Positions 41,670 to 49,924 of a DNA stretch of 64,000 nt are shown one piece after another. The notes under the pieces are model-generated. The model was not told where the DNA came from, ran no database searches, and saw nothing but the letters and a program-made list of their open reading frames with translations. A program made the position numbers and the translations under genes. The DNA is taken from NCBI RefSeq assembly GCF_003231305.1, contig NZ_QKVM01000004.1, forward strand, positions 62,001 through 126,000. The letters run 5' to 3'. This DNA is from Pseudomonas sichuanensis. GTDB taxonomy: Bacteria; Pseudomonadota; Gammaproteobacteria; Pseudomonadales; Pseudomonadaceae. Every line of letters starts with the position of its first letter. The first letter of the stretch is position 1.

Positions 41670-42015
41670 GCAGATCGAATCATGGCTGAAACAATGGTTG
41701 TACCTCTTGGTTGCACTTCAATGCCTTGCCCTGGTGCGCGGGTGTTACCGAGGAGCACCTTTGGTGCGTTTGTAAGTGGGTATTTCAGTAATCCGGACTT
41801 GGCATGGAGATTTGGCGGGCTTTCGGTCAAAGCCTGGCAGAAAGGCCGCAAAGCCAGAGAATTTGCGGGCGTCAGCCATTCCGGATAAATGGCATTTAAA
41901 AATGGCGCGCTTATTGCCAGTGGGAAAAGACCGAATGCGGCGACGCCTAAATCACCCCTTGGTGCGCTTCGTATTCCCTTCATTCGGGTGGTCCACTCCT
42001 TACAAAGGTAGTTTT
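41670..42015 (+). other. Long 5' region of the gabP-like gene
   Basis: These 346 bp lack a supported gene, although the gabP frame is open through part of them. They hold a small hairpin GCACC-TTT-GGTGC (about 41755-41766). A sequence at 41835-41850 (TGGCA, then GCA) keeps the GG-N10-GC spacing of sigma-54 promoters but has poor -12 bases. The Shine-Dalgarno before ATG 42016 is weak (AAAGGTAG). Confidence 0.3.
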
Positions 42016-43401
42016 ATGAGCGGTAACAATTCCAATGACCTCGCTCAGGGGCTCAAACAACGGCATGTGACCATGCTGTCCATCGCAGGCGTGATCGGCG
42101 CCGGCTTGTTCGTCGGCTCCGGCCATGCCATCGCCGCCGCCGGCCCTGCCGTGCTGCTGGCTTACGCCGCTGCCGGCACCCTGGTTGTACTGGTGATGCG
42201 CATGCTCGGTGAAATGGCGGTCGCCTCGCCCGACACCGGTTCTTTCTCGACCTACGCCGACCGCGCCATCGGGCGCTGGGCCGGTTTCACCATCGGCTGG
42301 CTGTACTGGTGGTTCTGGGTGCTGGTGATCCCGCTGGAGGCCAACGCCGCCGCCGCCATCCTGCATGCCTGGTTCCCGGCCGTGGACCTGTGGGCGTTCT
42401 CGCTGATCATCACCCTGGTGCTGACCGTTACCAACCTGTTCAGCGTGAAGAACTACGGTGAGTTCGAGTTCTGGTTCGCCCTGCTCAAAGTACTGGCGAT
42501 CATCGGCTTCATCGTCGTCGGTTGCGCTGCCATGTTCGGCATGGTCCCGAGCAGCCAGATCAGCGGCGTCAGCCACTTGTTCGATACCCAAGGCTTCATG
42601 CCCAATGGCCTGGGCGCCGTGCTGGCCGCCATGCTGACCACCATGTTCTCCTTCATGGGGACCGAGATCGTCACCATCGCCGCCGCCGAGTCGAAAGACC
42701 CGGGCAAGCAGATCAGCCGGGCCACCAACTCGGTGATCTGGCGTATCTGCCTGTTCTACCTGGTATCGATCTTCCTGGTCGTGGCCATGGTGCCGTGGAA
42801 CGATCCGACCCTGGCCGAGAAAGGCTCCTACCAGACCGTCCTCAGCTTGATCGGCGTACCGAATGCCAAGCTGATCGTCGACATCGTCGTGCTGATCGCC
42901 GTGACCAGCTGCCTGAACTCGGCGCTGTACACCTCCTCGCGCATGCTCTTCTCCCTGAGCAAGCGTGGCGATGCCCCGGCAGTCGCCCAGCGCACCACCA
43001 AGGCGGGCACCCCGCACTGGGCCGTGCTGCTGTCCACCGCTGCGGCCTTCCTGTGCGTGTTCGCCAACTTCCTGGCCCCGGCCGCGGTATTCGAGTTCCT
43101 GCTGGCCAGCTCTGGCGCCATCGCCCTGCTGGTGTACCTGGTGATCGCCGTGTCGCAACTGCGCATGCGTGCCCAGCGTGAAGCCAGCGGCGAGAAGATC
43201 TCGTTCAAGATGTGGATGTTCCCGGGCCTGACCTGGGCGACCATCGCCTTCATCGTCGCCATTCTGGTGGTGATGGGGCTGCGTGAGGACCACCGCGTCG
43301 AGATCATCGCTACCGCGCTGCTGAGCATCGCCGTTGTGGCCGCAGGCTTGCTGGTGCACCGCAAGCGCGGCGCTGCCGGGCGCGTGGCACTGGATAGCTG
43401 A
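42016..43401 (+). CDS. gabP: Amino-acid permease, GABA permease type (APC family)
   Basis: This 461-residue protein has about 12 helices and the amino-acid transporter signature from LKQRHVTMLSIAGVIGAGLFVGSG through VLVMRMLGEMAVASPDTGSF. It contains FMGTEIVTIAAAESKDP and the long central membrane domain of GabP. GabP imports 4-aminobutyrate by proton symport; relatives take proline or beta-alanine, so specificity is moderate-confidence. ATG 42016 (MSGNNSNDLAQGLKQR) is the family start; the upstream frame is a 5' leader. Confidence 0.82.
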   Translation: MSGNNSNDLAQGLKQRHVTMLSIAGVIGAGLFVGSGHAIAAAGPAVLLAYAAAGTLVVLVMRMLGEMAVASPDTGSFSTYADRAIGRWAGFTIGWLYWWFWVLVIPLEANAAAAILHAWFPAVDLWAFSLIITLVLTVTNLFSVKNYGEFEFWFALLKVLAIIGFIVVGCAAMFGMVPSSQISGVSHLFDTQGFMPNGLGAVLAAMLTTMFSFMGTEIVTIAAAESKDPGKQISRATNSVIWRICLFYLVSIFLVVAMVPWNDPTLAEKGSYQTVLSLIGVPNAKLIVDIVVLIAVTSCLNSALYTSSRMLFSLSKRGDAPAVAQRTTKAGTPHWAVLLSTAAAFLCVFANFLAPAAVFEFLLASSGAIALLVYLVIAVSQLRMRAQREASGEKISFKMWMFPGLTWATIAFIVAILVVMGLREDHRVEIIATALLSIAVVAAGLLVHRKRGAAGRVALDS

Positions 43402-43420
43402 TTCGCTGCCTGTGAAATGA

Positions 43421-43454
43421 AAAGGCCGCGTCCTGTGAAGGGCGCGGCCTTTTT
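43421..43454 (+). terminator. Intrinsic terminator of gabP
   Basis: AAAGGCCGCGTC, loop, GGGCGCGGCCTTTTT; stem GGCCGCG/CGCGGCC. About 20 bp after the stop. Confidence 0.85.
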
Positions 43455-43473
43455 GTTTGTCTGTTCCTGCCTC

Positions 43474-43496
43474 TTCGCGGATAAACCCGCTCCCAC
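43474..43496. repeat. Single REP, variant type
   Basis: TTCGCGGATAAACCCGCTCC-type element, the same variant as the pair after hisF (CGCGGGTAAACCCGCTCCCAC). Confidence 0.6.
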
Positions 43497-43533
43497 AGTG
43501 TTGAGCGTTACCCGCGAAGGCGGCGGTGCTGGC

Positions 43534-43977
43534 TCAGCCGAATTGCTTCTGCTGTTGCTGCCCCTTGGCCACCACCTCGGAAGCCGTGACATAGGCCGCC
43601 TGGAACTCATCGCTCTCAAGCCAGGCCATGGTCGCGTCCTCGTCGGTGCCGTCGAGCCATTTGCGGTAGGCGGTGAACACCATGACGATGTAGTCGGTGG
43701 CGTGTTCTTCCTTGTGGCCCTTGAGCACCAGTGCCAGCAATGGGTCCACCAGGAACACCGAGATCATCGGCACCAGGCCGTTTTCCTGGGCTTCCTTCAT
43801 CTTCTCGAACAGGCTGTTGTAGCTGCCCGACTCCATGGCCTTGTTGAATACCTGCTCGACGCTGGCGCTGTCGCCGGCGCTGGCCTTGACCGCCTGGCCG
43901 CTGCGCACCATGCGGTTCTGCTTGGCCTTGGTGGCGGCGCGCTTGGCGCGTTTCTGTTGCTTGGTGTTGGTGGCCAT
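43534..43977 (-). CDS. Conserved hypothetical protein with basic N-terminus
   Basis: This 147-residue protein begins with a very basic stretch (MATNTKQQKRAKRAATKAKQ, then NRMVRSGQAVK). An alpha-helical acidic body follows (VEQVFNKAMESGSYNSLFEKMKEAQENGLVPMISVFLVDPLL, AYRKWLDGTDEDATMAWLESDEFQAAYVTASEVV). No signal peptide or known motif is seen. The basic end suggests nucleic-acid or ribosome contact, which is inference. I recall a homologue at the same place in P. putida. GGATCGCTTC precedes the ATG. Confidence 0.72.
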   Translation of the reverse strand: MATNTKQQKRAKRAATKAKQNRMVRSGQAVKASAGDSASVEQVFNKAMESGSYNSLFEKMKEAQENGLVPMISVFLVDPLLALVLKGHKEEHATDYIVMVFTAYRKWLDGTDEDATMAWLESDEFQAAYVTASEVVAKGQQQQKQFG

Positions 43978-44055
43978 GAAGCGATCCTTGGAGGTATCTG
44001 GTAAAGGCGCGTATTGAAGCGCAGTTGCCCTGAAAACCCAAGGGTGGGGCGCCGC

Positions 44056-44081
44056 GTGGGAGCGGGCTGGCCCCGCGATGG
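44056..44081. repeat. Single REP
   Basis: GTGGGAGCGGGCTGGCCCCG, one base different from the usual element, just beyond the PPK2 stop. Confidence 0.75.
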
Positions 44082-44084
44082 CCG

Positions 44085-45098
44085 TTACAGAGGGCTCGGG
44101 GCTGGCACCTCATCCTCCTCGAACCCCCGCGAAGCGCGCCCCACCAGCAGCGGATCCGGCGCATGCGCCACGCTGTGGTCTTTGCCCGGATAGTCCAGCG
44201 AATGCAGGAAATGCCGGATGCAGTTGATCCGCGCGCGCTTCTTGTCGTCGGACTTGATCACCGTCCACGGCGCATCGGCAGTATCGGTGTGGAAGAACAT
44301 GGCTTCCTTGGCGGCGGTGTAATCCTCCCACTTGTCCAGCGACTTGATGTCGATGGGCGACAGCTTCCAGTGCTTGAGTGGGTCGTCGCGCCGCGAGATG
44401 AAGCGGCGCAATTGCTCCTCGCGGTTCACCGAAAACCAGAACTTGAACAGCAGGATGCCGCTGTTGCACAGCATCCGCTCCAGGTCCGGCGCCTGGCGCA
44501 TGAACTCCAGGTATTGCAGCGGCGAGCAGAAGTCCATCACCCGCTCGACCCCGGCGCGGTTGTACCAGGAGCGGTCGAAGAACACCATTTCACCGGCGGT
44601 GGGCAGGTGCTGGATGTAGCGCTGGAAGTACCACTGGCCTTTCTCCTGTTCGGAGGGCTTCTCCAGCGCGACGATGCGAGCACCACGCGGATTCAGGTGC
44701 TCCATGAAGCGCTTGATGGTGCCGCCCTTGCCCGCTGCGTCACGGCCCTCGAAGAGGATGACGATGCGCTGGCCGGTTTCCTTCACCCAGTTCTGTACCT
44801 TCAGTAGCTCGATCTGCAGCGCGTGCTTGGCCTTGTCGTAGTCCTGGCGGCGCATGCGCGTGCGGTACGGGTAGCTGGCCGGCAGGTGCGCCGAGGTACT
44901 GTCTTCGTTGCTGCCTTTGCGCGCGTTGGCCACTACCAGGGCGGCGGGTTGCTGGCTGACCTGGGTGATGGTCTCTGGCGCGGCGATGCTGGGGGCTGGC
45001 TTGCGCTGACGTGGGCGGCGGGTGCGGGTGACGGGCTTGGTGCCGCTGCCGGTGTCGGCAGGCGACGGCAGGAGGAGGGTGGCGGATTCTTCGCTCAT
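44085..45098 (-). CDS. ppk2: Polyphosphate kinase 2 family protein
   Basis: This 337-residue protein has the PPK2 core at about 95-310. Walker A is EGRDAAGKGGTIKRFMEHLNPRG, lid residues follow, and Walker B is MVFFDRSWYNRAGVERVMDFC. It also has FWFSVNREEQLRRFISRRDDPLKHWKLSPID and the conserved Lys-rich end IKSDDKKRARINCIRHFL. PPK2 enzymes make NTPs from NDPs with polyphosphate. The first ~90 residues (RRPRQRKPAPSIAAP...) are a low-complexity basic extension. ATG 45096-45098 has GGACCTCC-type complementarity (AAGGACC) upstream. Confidence 0.92.
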   Translation of the reverse strand: MSEESATLLLPSPADTGSGTKPVTRTRRPRQRKPAPSIAAPETITQVSQQPAALVVANARKGSNEDSTSAHLPASYPYRTRMRRQDYDKAKHALQIELLKVQNWVKETGQRIVILFEGRDAAGKGGTIKRFMEHLNPRGARIVALEKPSEQEKGQWYFQRYIQHLPTAGEMVFFDRSWYNRAGVERVMDFCSPLQYLEFMRQAPDLERMLCNSGILLFKFWFSVNREEQLRRFISRRDDPLKHWKLSPIDIKSLDKWEDYTAAKEAMFFHTDTADAPWTVIKSDDKKRARINCIRHFLHSLDYPGKDHSVAHAPDPLLVGRASRGFEEDEVPAPSPL

Positions 45099-45191
45099 GG
45101 AGGTCCTTGCGGGGTCGGTCGAGTGTCCACCCTTCATGCTATGTGCAAGCAGATGGCTGCTTCTTGATATCGATCAACTGGATATGAGCGA

Positions 45192-45222
45192 CGCCCCCTG
45201 AGCCTAGTGGGCAGAGGGGGCG
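45192..45222. terminator. Hairpin at the PPK2 / accessory-region border
   Basis: CGCCCCCT, 15-base loop, AGGGGGCG. No T-run. It lies just after the DUF3077 gene stop on the minus strand and marks the left edge of the accessory region. Confidence 0.4.
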
Positions 45223-45228
45223 CAAGCC

Positions 45229-45567
45229 TTACTCGGCAGGTAGTTTTGGTTCAGGGTCGCGTTTTTCCAACGTGCGCGCGATTGCGCCGGCGACTGCTTT
45301 TGCCGCGTCGAGTGTGTACTTAGCCAGCCAAGCGTCGCGGGCGGTGAACTCCCGTTCGTTCATGGCTGTGGCATAGATCGGTTCGTCCAAAGCATCAAGC
45401 AGTTCGCAAAGAGATCGGGCTGCATCCGAAATGGGTATGCCTGGTGTCACCATGAACAAGTGGCGGTCATGGGATGCGTCGCCGGTGGGGCAAAAGCGAT
45501 GGCCTTTGGCAATCGTCAGATTGGTGTCAGAGGTGCCAGGGGGAGATGGATGAGAAGCGATAGGCAT
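45229..45567 (-). CDS. DUF3077-family protein
   Basis: This 112-residue protein has a disordered N-terminus and then GIPISDAARSLCELLDALDEPIYATAMNEREFTARDAWLAKYTLDAAKAVAGAIARTLEK, here cut for length from the family pattern of DUF3077 proteins in Pseudomonas. These small helical proteins occur in several copies per genome and have no known function. AAGGAG seven bases before ATG 45565-45567 is a good ribosome binding site. It is the outermost gene of the accessory block. Confidence 0.7.
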   Translation of the reverse strand: MPIASHPSPPGTSDTNLTIAKGHRFCPTGDASHDRHLFMVTPGIPISDAARSLCELLDALDEPIYATAMNEREFTARDAWLAKYTLDAAKAVAGAIARTLEKRDPEPKLPAE

Positions 45568-45594
45568 GGATGAACTCCTTGTACTAAGTAGCCG

Positions 45595-45840
45595 TCACCC
45601 GCTGCCGCCAAGCAGTATGGGTGGCGGATTGCACAGGATTGGCGGACCGGCGTACAAGGGAACCGGCGCACCCGAAGGTGCTCCTGCGCAACCCGCCATA
45701 GCACAGGAATGCCGGGCGCAAAAAAAGCGCCGACAACCGTGATGGTGGCGCTGCTGCGCCTTGTACTGTTCAGGCCGCCAAGCCTGGTCGCTGTATAACA
45801 GCGACCGTTTAAAGATACATCCCCATACGCGCGTAAGCAA
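45595..45840 (-). other. Ash-like ORF or non-coding element 5' of the DUF3077 gene
   Basis: The frame encodes an 81-residue peptide with HHHGCRRFFCARHSCAMAGC, then AGAPSGAPVPLYAGPPILCNPPP. This resembles ORFs annotated as Ash-family (P4 phage ash-like) proteins in many bacteria. The composition (Cys, Pro, Gly rich) and lack of a ribosome binding site make a real protein doubtful; the DNA itself may be the conserved feature, for example a structured leader for the DUF3077 gene 27 bp downstream. 45841-45940 is AT-rich and empty. Confidence 0.35.
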
Positions 45841-45940
45841 GAAATCTATGAGTCAAGTAACTACTTTTATGATGGTTGTGATTTCTTTAAATGTATTAAT
45901 CTGCTGATTGACCTGTCTTGAGAGTTTGGGCTGTCCAGAT

Positions 45941-48484
45941 CTAAACTTGGATATCTGTTGAAGTTATGATCTTTATTGGGGTATAAATGTCTACAGGTAC
46001 TTCGGATATCTCGTCTGGCGTTTCTATGGTGACAATGAGGCTGTACCTAGCACTTTTTTTCCAACTATCACCAGAGGTTTTGTATTTCCACCAGCCTCCT
46101 ACTGGGTATACTGCGATATAGCGCATGTTAGATAGCTGAGATGCGTCGCCTACCCAAAAGTCTGTGTGCAATGACCCTCTTTTTCTAAGATTTGGTCCAA
46201 AGTTCCAACCGGAGTTATCTCCCTCTGGGCCGTCATAGTCCTCACTATCTTCGTTGACCAAGCCATTCACAAAACGTTTAAAGTTTTGTAGGCTTTGCTC
46301 TGGTCTAATAACTTCGAATCTGAGCCCGTGGGACTGATAGCTATATCTGCTTCGGTACCCCTTCCTACCCGGATTGGGCTCGATGAAGTAAGATAGTGTC
46401 ACTCTTAGTTTTACGGTTGTACCTTGTAAGCTTTGAAGTGTCTCAATTGGCCAAGGCAGGTCGTAGAGGGTCATTTCATTAAGTTTTGCATCAGACGACG
46501 GCGTGCTCTTGCTCTGCTCTTTAATGAACGGTTTTATTTCTTCTTGTGATATTAGTGTTAACAGATTGCTTGCGCTGTGTTGCGCTTTGCGTAAGTTGAC
46601 AACTCCATGCCCTACGGTTCGTAGCATGACCTCTTTCGCAACGCTAAGAGAGTGCGAGCTTTGGAGGGTTTGATACCTGTTCATCATTTGCTGAGACCAT
46701 TCGGCAGAGTGAACAAGTAGTCCGCGAATAGTTTCTGGCCAGAAATTTGGATACTCGGCAATTAGAATAGCTGCATCTCTTGAGACAAGACCGCTTGCGG
46801 CACTTGTGTCTTTTGTAGTTTCGAGAACGAGCCCAGATGATCGCCCGGAGGTAGTAAGTATAGAAACGCAGTCCGCATCGGACAGGCTAGTTCCACATGG
46901 AGAAATTAGCCGATTTCCACCCTCTGCAACAATTTCTGGTTTGTAGGGGGCCTGTTTTCTCCAGTTCCAATTTAAAGATGAGCGAGAAGAAGGCGAAATA
47001 TCCCCAGGGTGAGCGAATGGCGCCCAGCCTTTGAAAGTAGGATCGTCGACAGTTGTTAAGAAAGTACAAGCACCGACCGTTAATGCGTTCCATGACTGGG
47101 CAGGGTCTTCAATTTCCGAAAGATTAACTTGGTCCCAGTAATCTGTATGCGGACTGATGGAGGCGTTGTTTCCTGCGGAAATTACAAAGAGACGTTGTTT
47201 TTCATCTTGGTATCCGGAAGAAAAATAGTCTATCTCTGCGGACCATGATGACGGGATGCCACTAGGTCCAGAGGGTGTAGCTGTGACAGCTAATGAATAA
47301 ACCCTATTCCAGCTGGGCCTCACGATCTCAATCTTGTTAGCGGTGTCTACTGTCACGGCCCCATAGAGCTTGGGGTCATTGCTTCCAGTTTCAGGCAGAA
47401 TTCTTCCCGACTCGATGTGGTAGTTTATTTCAACTGATGTGTTAAGGAATAGAAGTTCTTGCAGTTCAGCGCCATAAAGGGCTAAGCCGGCTTGCCTTGA
47501 TCCATGATCGTTGTAGGACTGTCCTGGCAAATAGTTATCAAAATGATTCCAGCTCGCGTCCCAGCACTCAGACTTTTCACGGCTACAGGCTAGAGATAAA
47601 AGTGGGTTATTATAATTTACGCCTGTGTCTAAAATGCATACTGATGCCGTGGACCCTGGCTTGAACGTTGTCCTTGAGCGCAGATTGCTCGAAAGCTCGG
47701 TCTGGTCGCGAGCAGACAAAGTAATGGATAAGTTAGGGGAGGCCTGGGCAAGCCTAAGCTCTGCTAGATTTCCAATCAGTTCAGGTGCGGATTGAAGGGT
47801 TGAAGCGGAGCATTTCAGCAAGAAAACGGCAGAATTGAAAAAAGTCAGGAATGATTGAGTGGTTTGGGCACCTATGCGCTCTGCTAAGCGATTTGCTAAA
47901 TCAAGCGGAGACCCCATGTTTGGCCCCCAGCTTAACCAAACCTCCCACCAAATTATGGTTTCATCGTTTGATGGGTATTTAGAAGATACATCGGTCCAAA
48001 ATGAGCGTAGGCTGGCGAGTTTTATTGTCTCGATGCTATCTATTAATTTTCTGTTCTTTGGGGCGGATGTCTGATGTTTTTTACTATGTACATCTTTGTC
48101 CGGATTCAGATACGCTTCAATTTTGTTTGAAAATTCTGAGCGCTTGCTGTCAGGAACAAAAATTACAGCTATCTCTCGATTTTCTGCTAGGTGCAAACTT
48201 TTTAGTTTGTATCCCTTGGAACTGTCCAGGCTGTCCAGTTGGAGCGAGCAGTCTGGAAAGCTTATTATTTCTAAGTATATACCACTCTCAGTTGTTAAGG
48301 GCTTTGAATTCTCTTTGCGTGAGGCTCCAATTGCAATAGCGTTGTTGTAGCTCGAAAGCATCTGGCTTCCATGGGAAGCCCTGTCTTGAAATGGTATTTC
48401 GGGATTCCTACCAATAGACTTTGATTTGAATTTTTCTTTTCTATTGAATCCCGTTAAAACTATGTGTGGCAATCCTTCGCGCAT
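45941..48484 (-). CDS. ietS: Subtilisin-like serine protease, IetS-type effector
   Basis: This 847-residue cytosolic S8-family protease has no signal peptide. The N-terminus LPHIVLTGFNRKEKF...DRASHG is typical of proteases paired with AAA ATPases. The triad is readable: D286 (VCILDTGVNYNNPLL), H327 (YNDHGSRQAGLALYG), oxyanion N439 (FVISAGNNAS) and S561 (DTSAASGLVSRDAAIL). A beta-rich C-terminal domain (about 690-847) is of unknown role. In IetAS pairs the protease is regarded as the toxic/effector part, controlled by the ATPase; both were described from a Ti plasmid and later as anti-phage. GC is about 45% in a line I counted, against 62% in the his region, indicating transfer. It lies 12 bp behind the ATPase gene. 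Confidence 0.85.
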   Translation of the reverse strand: MREGLPHIVLTGFNRKEKFKSKSIGRNPEIPFQDRASHGSQMLSSYNNAIAIGASRKENSKPLTTESGIYLEIISFPDCSLQLDSLDSSKGYKLKSLHLAENREIAVIFVPDSKRSEFSNKIEAYLNPDKDVHSKKHQTSAPKNRKLIDSIETIKLASLRSFWTDVSSKYPSNDETIIWWEVWLSWGPNMGSPLDLANRLAERIGAQTTQSFLTFFNSAVFLLKCSASTLQSAPELIGNLAELRLAQASPNLSITLSARDQTELSSNLRSRTTFKPGSTASVCILDTGVNYNNPLLSLACSREKSECWDASWNHFDNYLPGQSYNDHGSRQAGLALYGAELQELLFLNTSVEINYHIESGRILPETGSNDPKLYGAVTVDTANKIEIVRPSWNRVYSLAVTATPSGPSGIPSSWSAEIDYFSSGYQDEKQRLFVISAGNNASISPHTDYWDQVNLSEIEDPAQSWNALTVGACTFLTTVDDPTFKGWAPFAHPGDISPSSRSSLNWNWRKQAPYKPEIVAEGGNRLISPCGTSLSDADCVSILTTSGRSSGLVLETTKDTSAASGLVSRDAAILIAEYPNFWPETIRGLLVHSAEWSQQMMNRYQTLQSSHSLSVAKEVMLRTVGHGVVNLRKAQHSASNLLTLISQEEIKPFIKEQSKSTPSSDAKLNEMTLYDLPWPIETLQSLQGTTVKLRVTLSYFIEPNPGRKGYRSRYSYQSHGLRFEVIRPEQSLQNFKRFVNGLVNEDSEDYDGPEGDNSGWNFGPNLRKRGSLHTDFWVGDASQLSNMRYIAVYPVGGWWKYKTSGDSWKKSARYSLIVTIETPDEISEVPVDIYTPIKIITSTDIQV

Positions 48485-48496
48485 CTATGTGTACCG

Positions 48497-49477
48497 TTAA
48501 GTGTGTAAGTGTTTATATGCCAGTGCGTCTACTAAAAGCTGGTCAGTTAAGGTTGATTCATTGTGCAGTACTGCTTCTTTTGCGGCGTCGTCACATGCCC
48601 TAGCGATTTCTGCTGAACTCAACCCTTCTGCCTTGTTGATAACAGCAGGCCATTTCACATCTTTTAGATCAAATTGGCATAGTTTGTTAACGATGATTTT
48701 TTTTATACTGCTCTTATCTGGTTTTTCGAAAGGTATTATATCGTCAAATCTTCTATATAGAGCTTTGTCTAATAATTCGGGGTGGTTCGTTGCTGCAATG
48801 ATTATACTCTCAGACGTATCTTGCTCGATGAGAAGCAGAAGAGAGTTTAGTACCCTTCTGATTTCTCCAACATCATTTTGTGAGCCGCGCTGAGTCCCAA
48901 TGGCATCAAATTCGTCAAAAAGATAAATGGCCCTTGTTTGCTTGATATGGTCAAAGACAAGTCGGAGCTTTGAAGCTGTTTCTCCCATATAGCGGGTAAT
49001 GAGGGAGTCGAGAACAATCGTGTAAAGCGGTAGTTTGAGTTCCGACGCTAGAACAGAAGATGTGAGAGTTTTTCCTGTTCCAGGTGGACCTGTGAACAAA
49101 ATTTTCCGTCTAGGTGATAGGCCGTACTGGCCGAGTTTATCTTTCTGTCGTTGTTCGATAATGATTCGATTGATTCTAGTGTTTGTCTCGGCTGAAAGTA
49201 TAAGTTCAGACAGCCTCGAGGTTGGGTGAGACAGTTGCAGCAGGCCGTTTAGCTCTTGGGGTGGGCGATTTAATGGTGTTGCTTTAACTGTTGACGCAAC
49301 CTCCGCTGGCCTAGCTGCCTGGGCTTTGTCAATCAAAACTTTTATTTCACCGGCTAATTTGGTATGGCCGATCCTAGCCTCTTTGGCCGCAACCTGCAGC
49401 GCAATTGAATAAAAGCGATGTTCGTCCCGATCAATATGACTTCTGAGCAGCGCTTTAATTTGTTCGGCAGTGGCCAT
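48497..49477 (-). CDS. ietA: AAA ATPase, IetA-type partner of the protease
   Basis: This 326-residue protein has an N-terminal helical region (RDEHRFYSIALQVAAKEARIGHTKLAGEIKVL split across residues about 17-49) typical of ATPases coupled to S8 proteases. An AAA module follows: Walker A GPPGTGKT (130-137), Walker B IYLFDEFD (184-191), sensor-1 AATN (228-231) and Arg pair YRRFD (241-245). It is the first gene of the pair. AGGA before ATG 49475-49477 supports this start; the longer upstream frame lacks one. Its expected role is to restrain or trigger the protease. Low GC matches the neighbour. Confidence 0.85.
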   Translation of the reverse strand: MATAEQIKALLRSHIDRDEHRFYSIALQVAAKEARIGHTKLAGEIKVLIDKAQAARPAEVASTVKATPLNRPPQELNGLLQLSHPTSRLSELILSAETNTRINRIIIEQRQKDKLGQYGLSPRRKILFTGPPGTGKTLTSSVLASELKLPLYTIVLDSLITRYMGETASKLRLVFDHIKQTRAIYLFDEFDAIGTQRGSQNDVGEIRRVLNSLLLLIEQDTSESIIIAATNHPELLDKALYRRFDDIIPFEKPDKSSIKKIIVNKLCQFDLKDVKWPAVINKAEGLSSAEIARACDDAAKEAVLHNESTLTDQLLVDALAYKHLHT

Positions 49478-49712
49478 GGTTATTCCTGCAAAATCTCTAG
49501 TTGACCTGAAGCGAAACTCTAGCGATTCACTAGGTAACGCTATCCCCTGTCTTGTAGGACCCACATAATCCATAAAGGTCCATTAAACGTAATACTATCT
49601 GTCGAAGGCTTTTCGCCATCATTCTGGCCGGATTATGACACCTCTGGTTAGAGAGTGGTATGGTCGCTAGATCGGCGGCAGTCAAGAAGTGTAACGCTAG
49701 CTTAGGTAGATC

Positions 49713-49735
49713 GATGCCATTTTGGCATCATTTTT
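49713..49735 (+). terminator. Orphan plus-strand terminator behind IetA
   Basis: GATGCCA-TTT-TGGCATC (7-bp perfect stem) then ATTTTT. No plus-strand gene ends here. The 49478-49712 stretch holds the ietA promoter and no gene I can support; a small RNA or a gene relic may be terminated by it. Confidence 0.6.
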
Positions 49736-49828
49736 CAGCTTTTCCCGGCTTGTGCTTTTGTTTTCCTGCACCTTAATGACTGGGGTTGCATGTTTGGGGC
49801 GACGGTCGCCGAGCATGTTGCGACTTAG

Positions 49829-49924
49829 TCGATCGTGACTACATTCTCAATCGTTTCGCTGGCGAGTAGCGGGGATGATAGATCAAGGACAAATTGGCAT
49901 ACGGGTAATCGGAGGCCGCCATGA
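49829..49924 (+). pseudogene. Possible decayed 3' end of a RelE-type addiction toxin
   Basis: This short open frame ends in SLASSGDDRSRTNWHTGNRR and its TGA (49922-49924) overlaps the antitoxin ATG as ATGA. In this family the toxin gene directly precedes the antidote and ends with an L-GGDK-S/TQ-type segment, to which LASSGDDRSR is a faint match. No toxin start or body is recognisable upstream. This is suggestive only. Confidence 0.22.
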
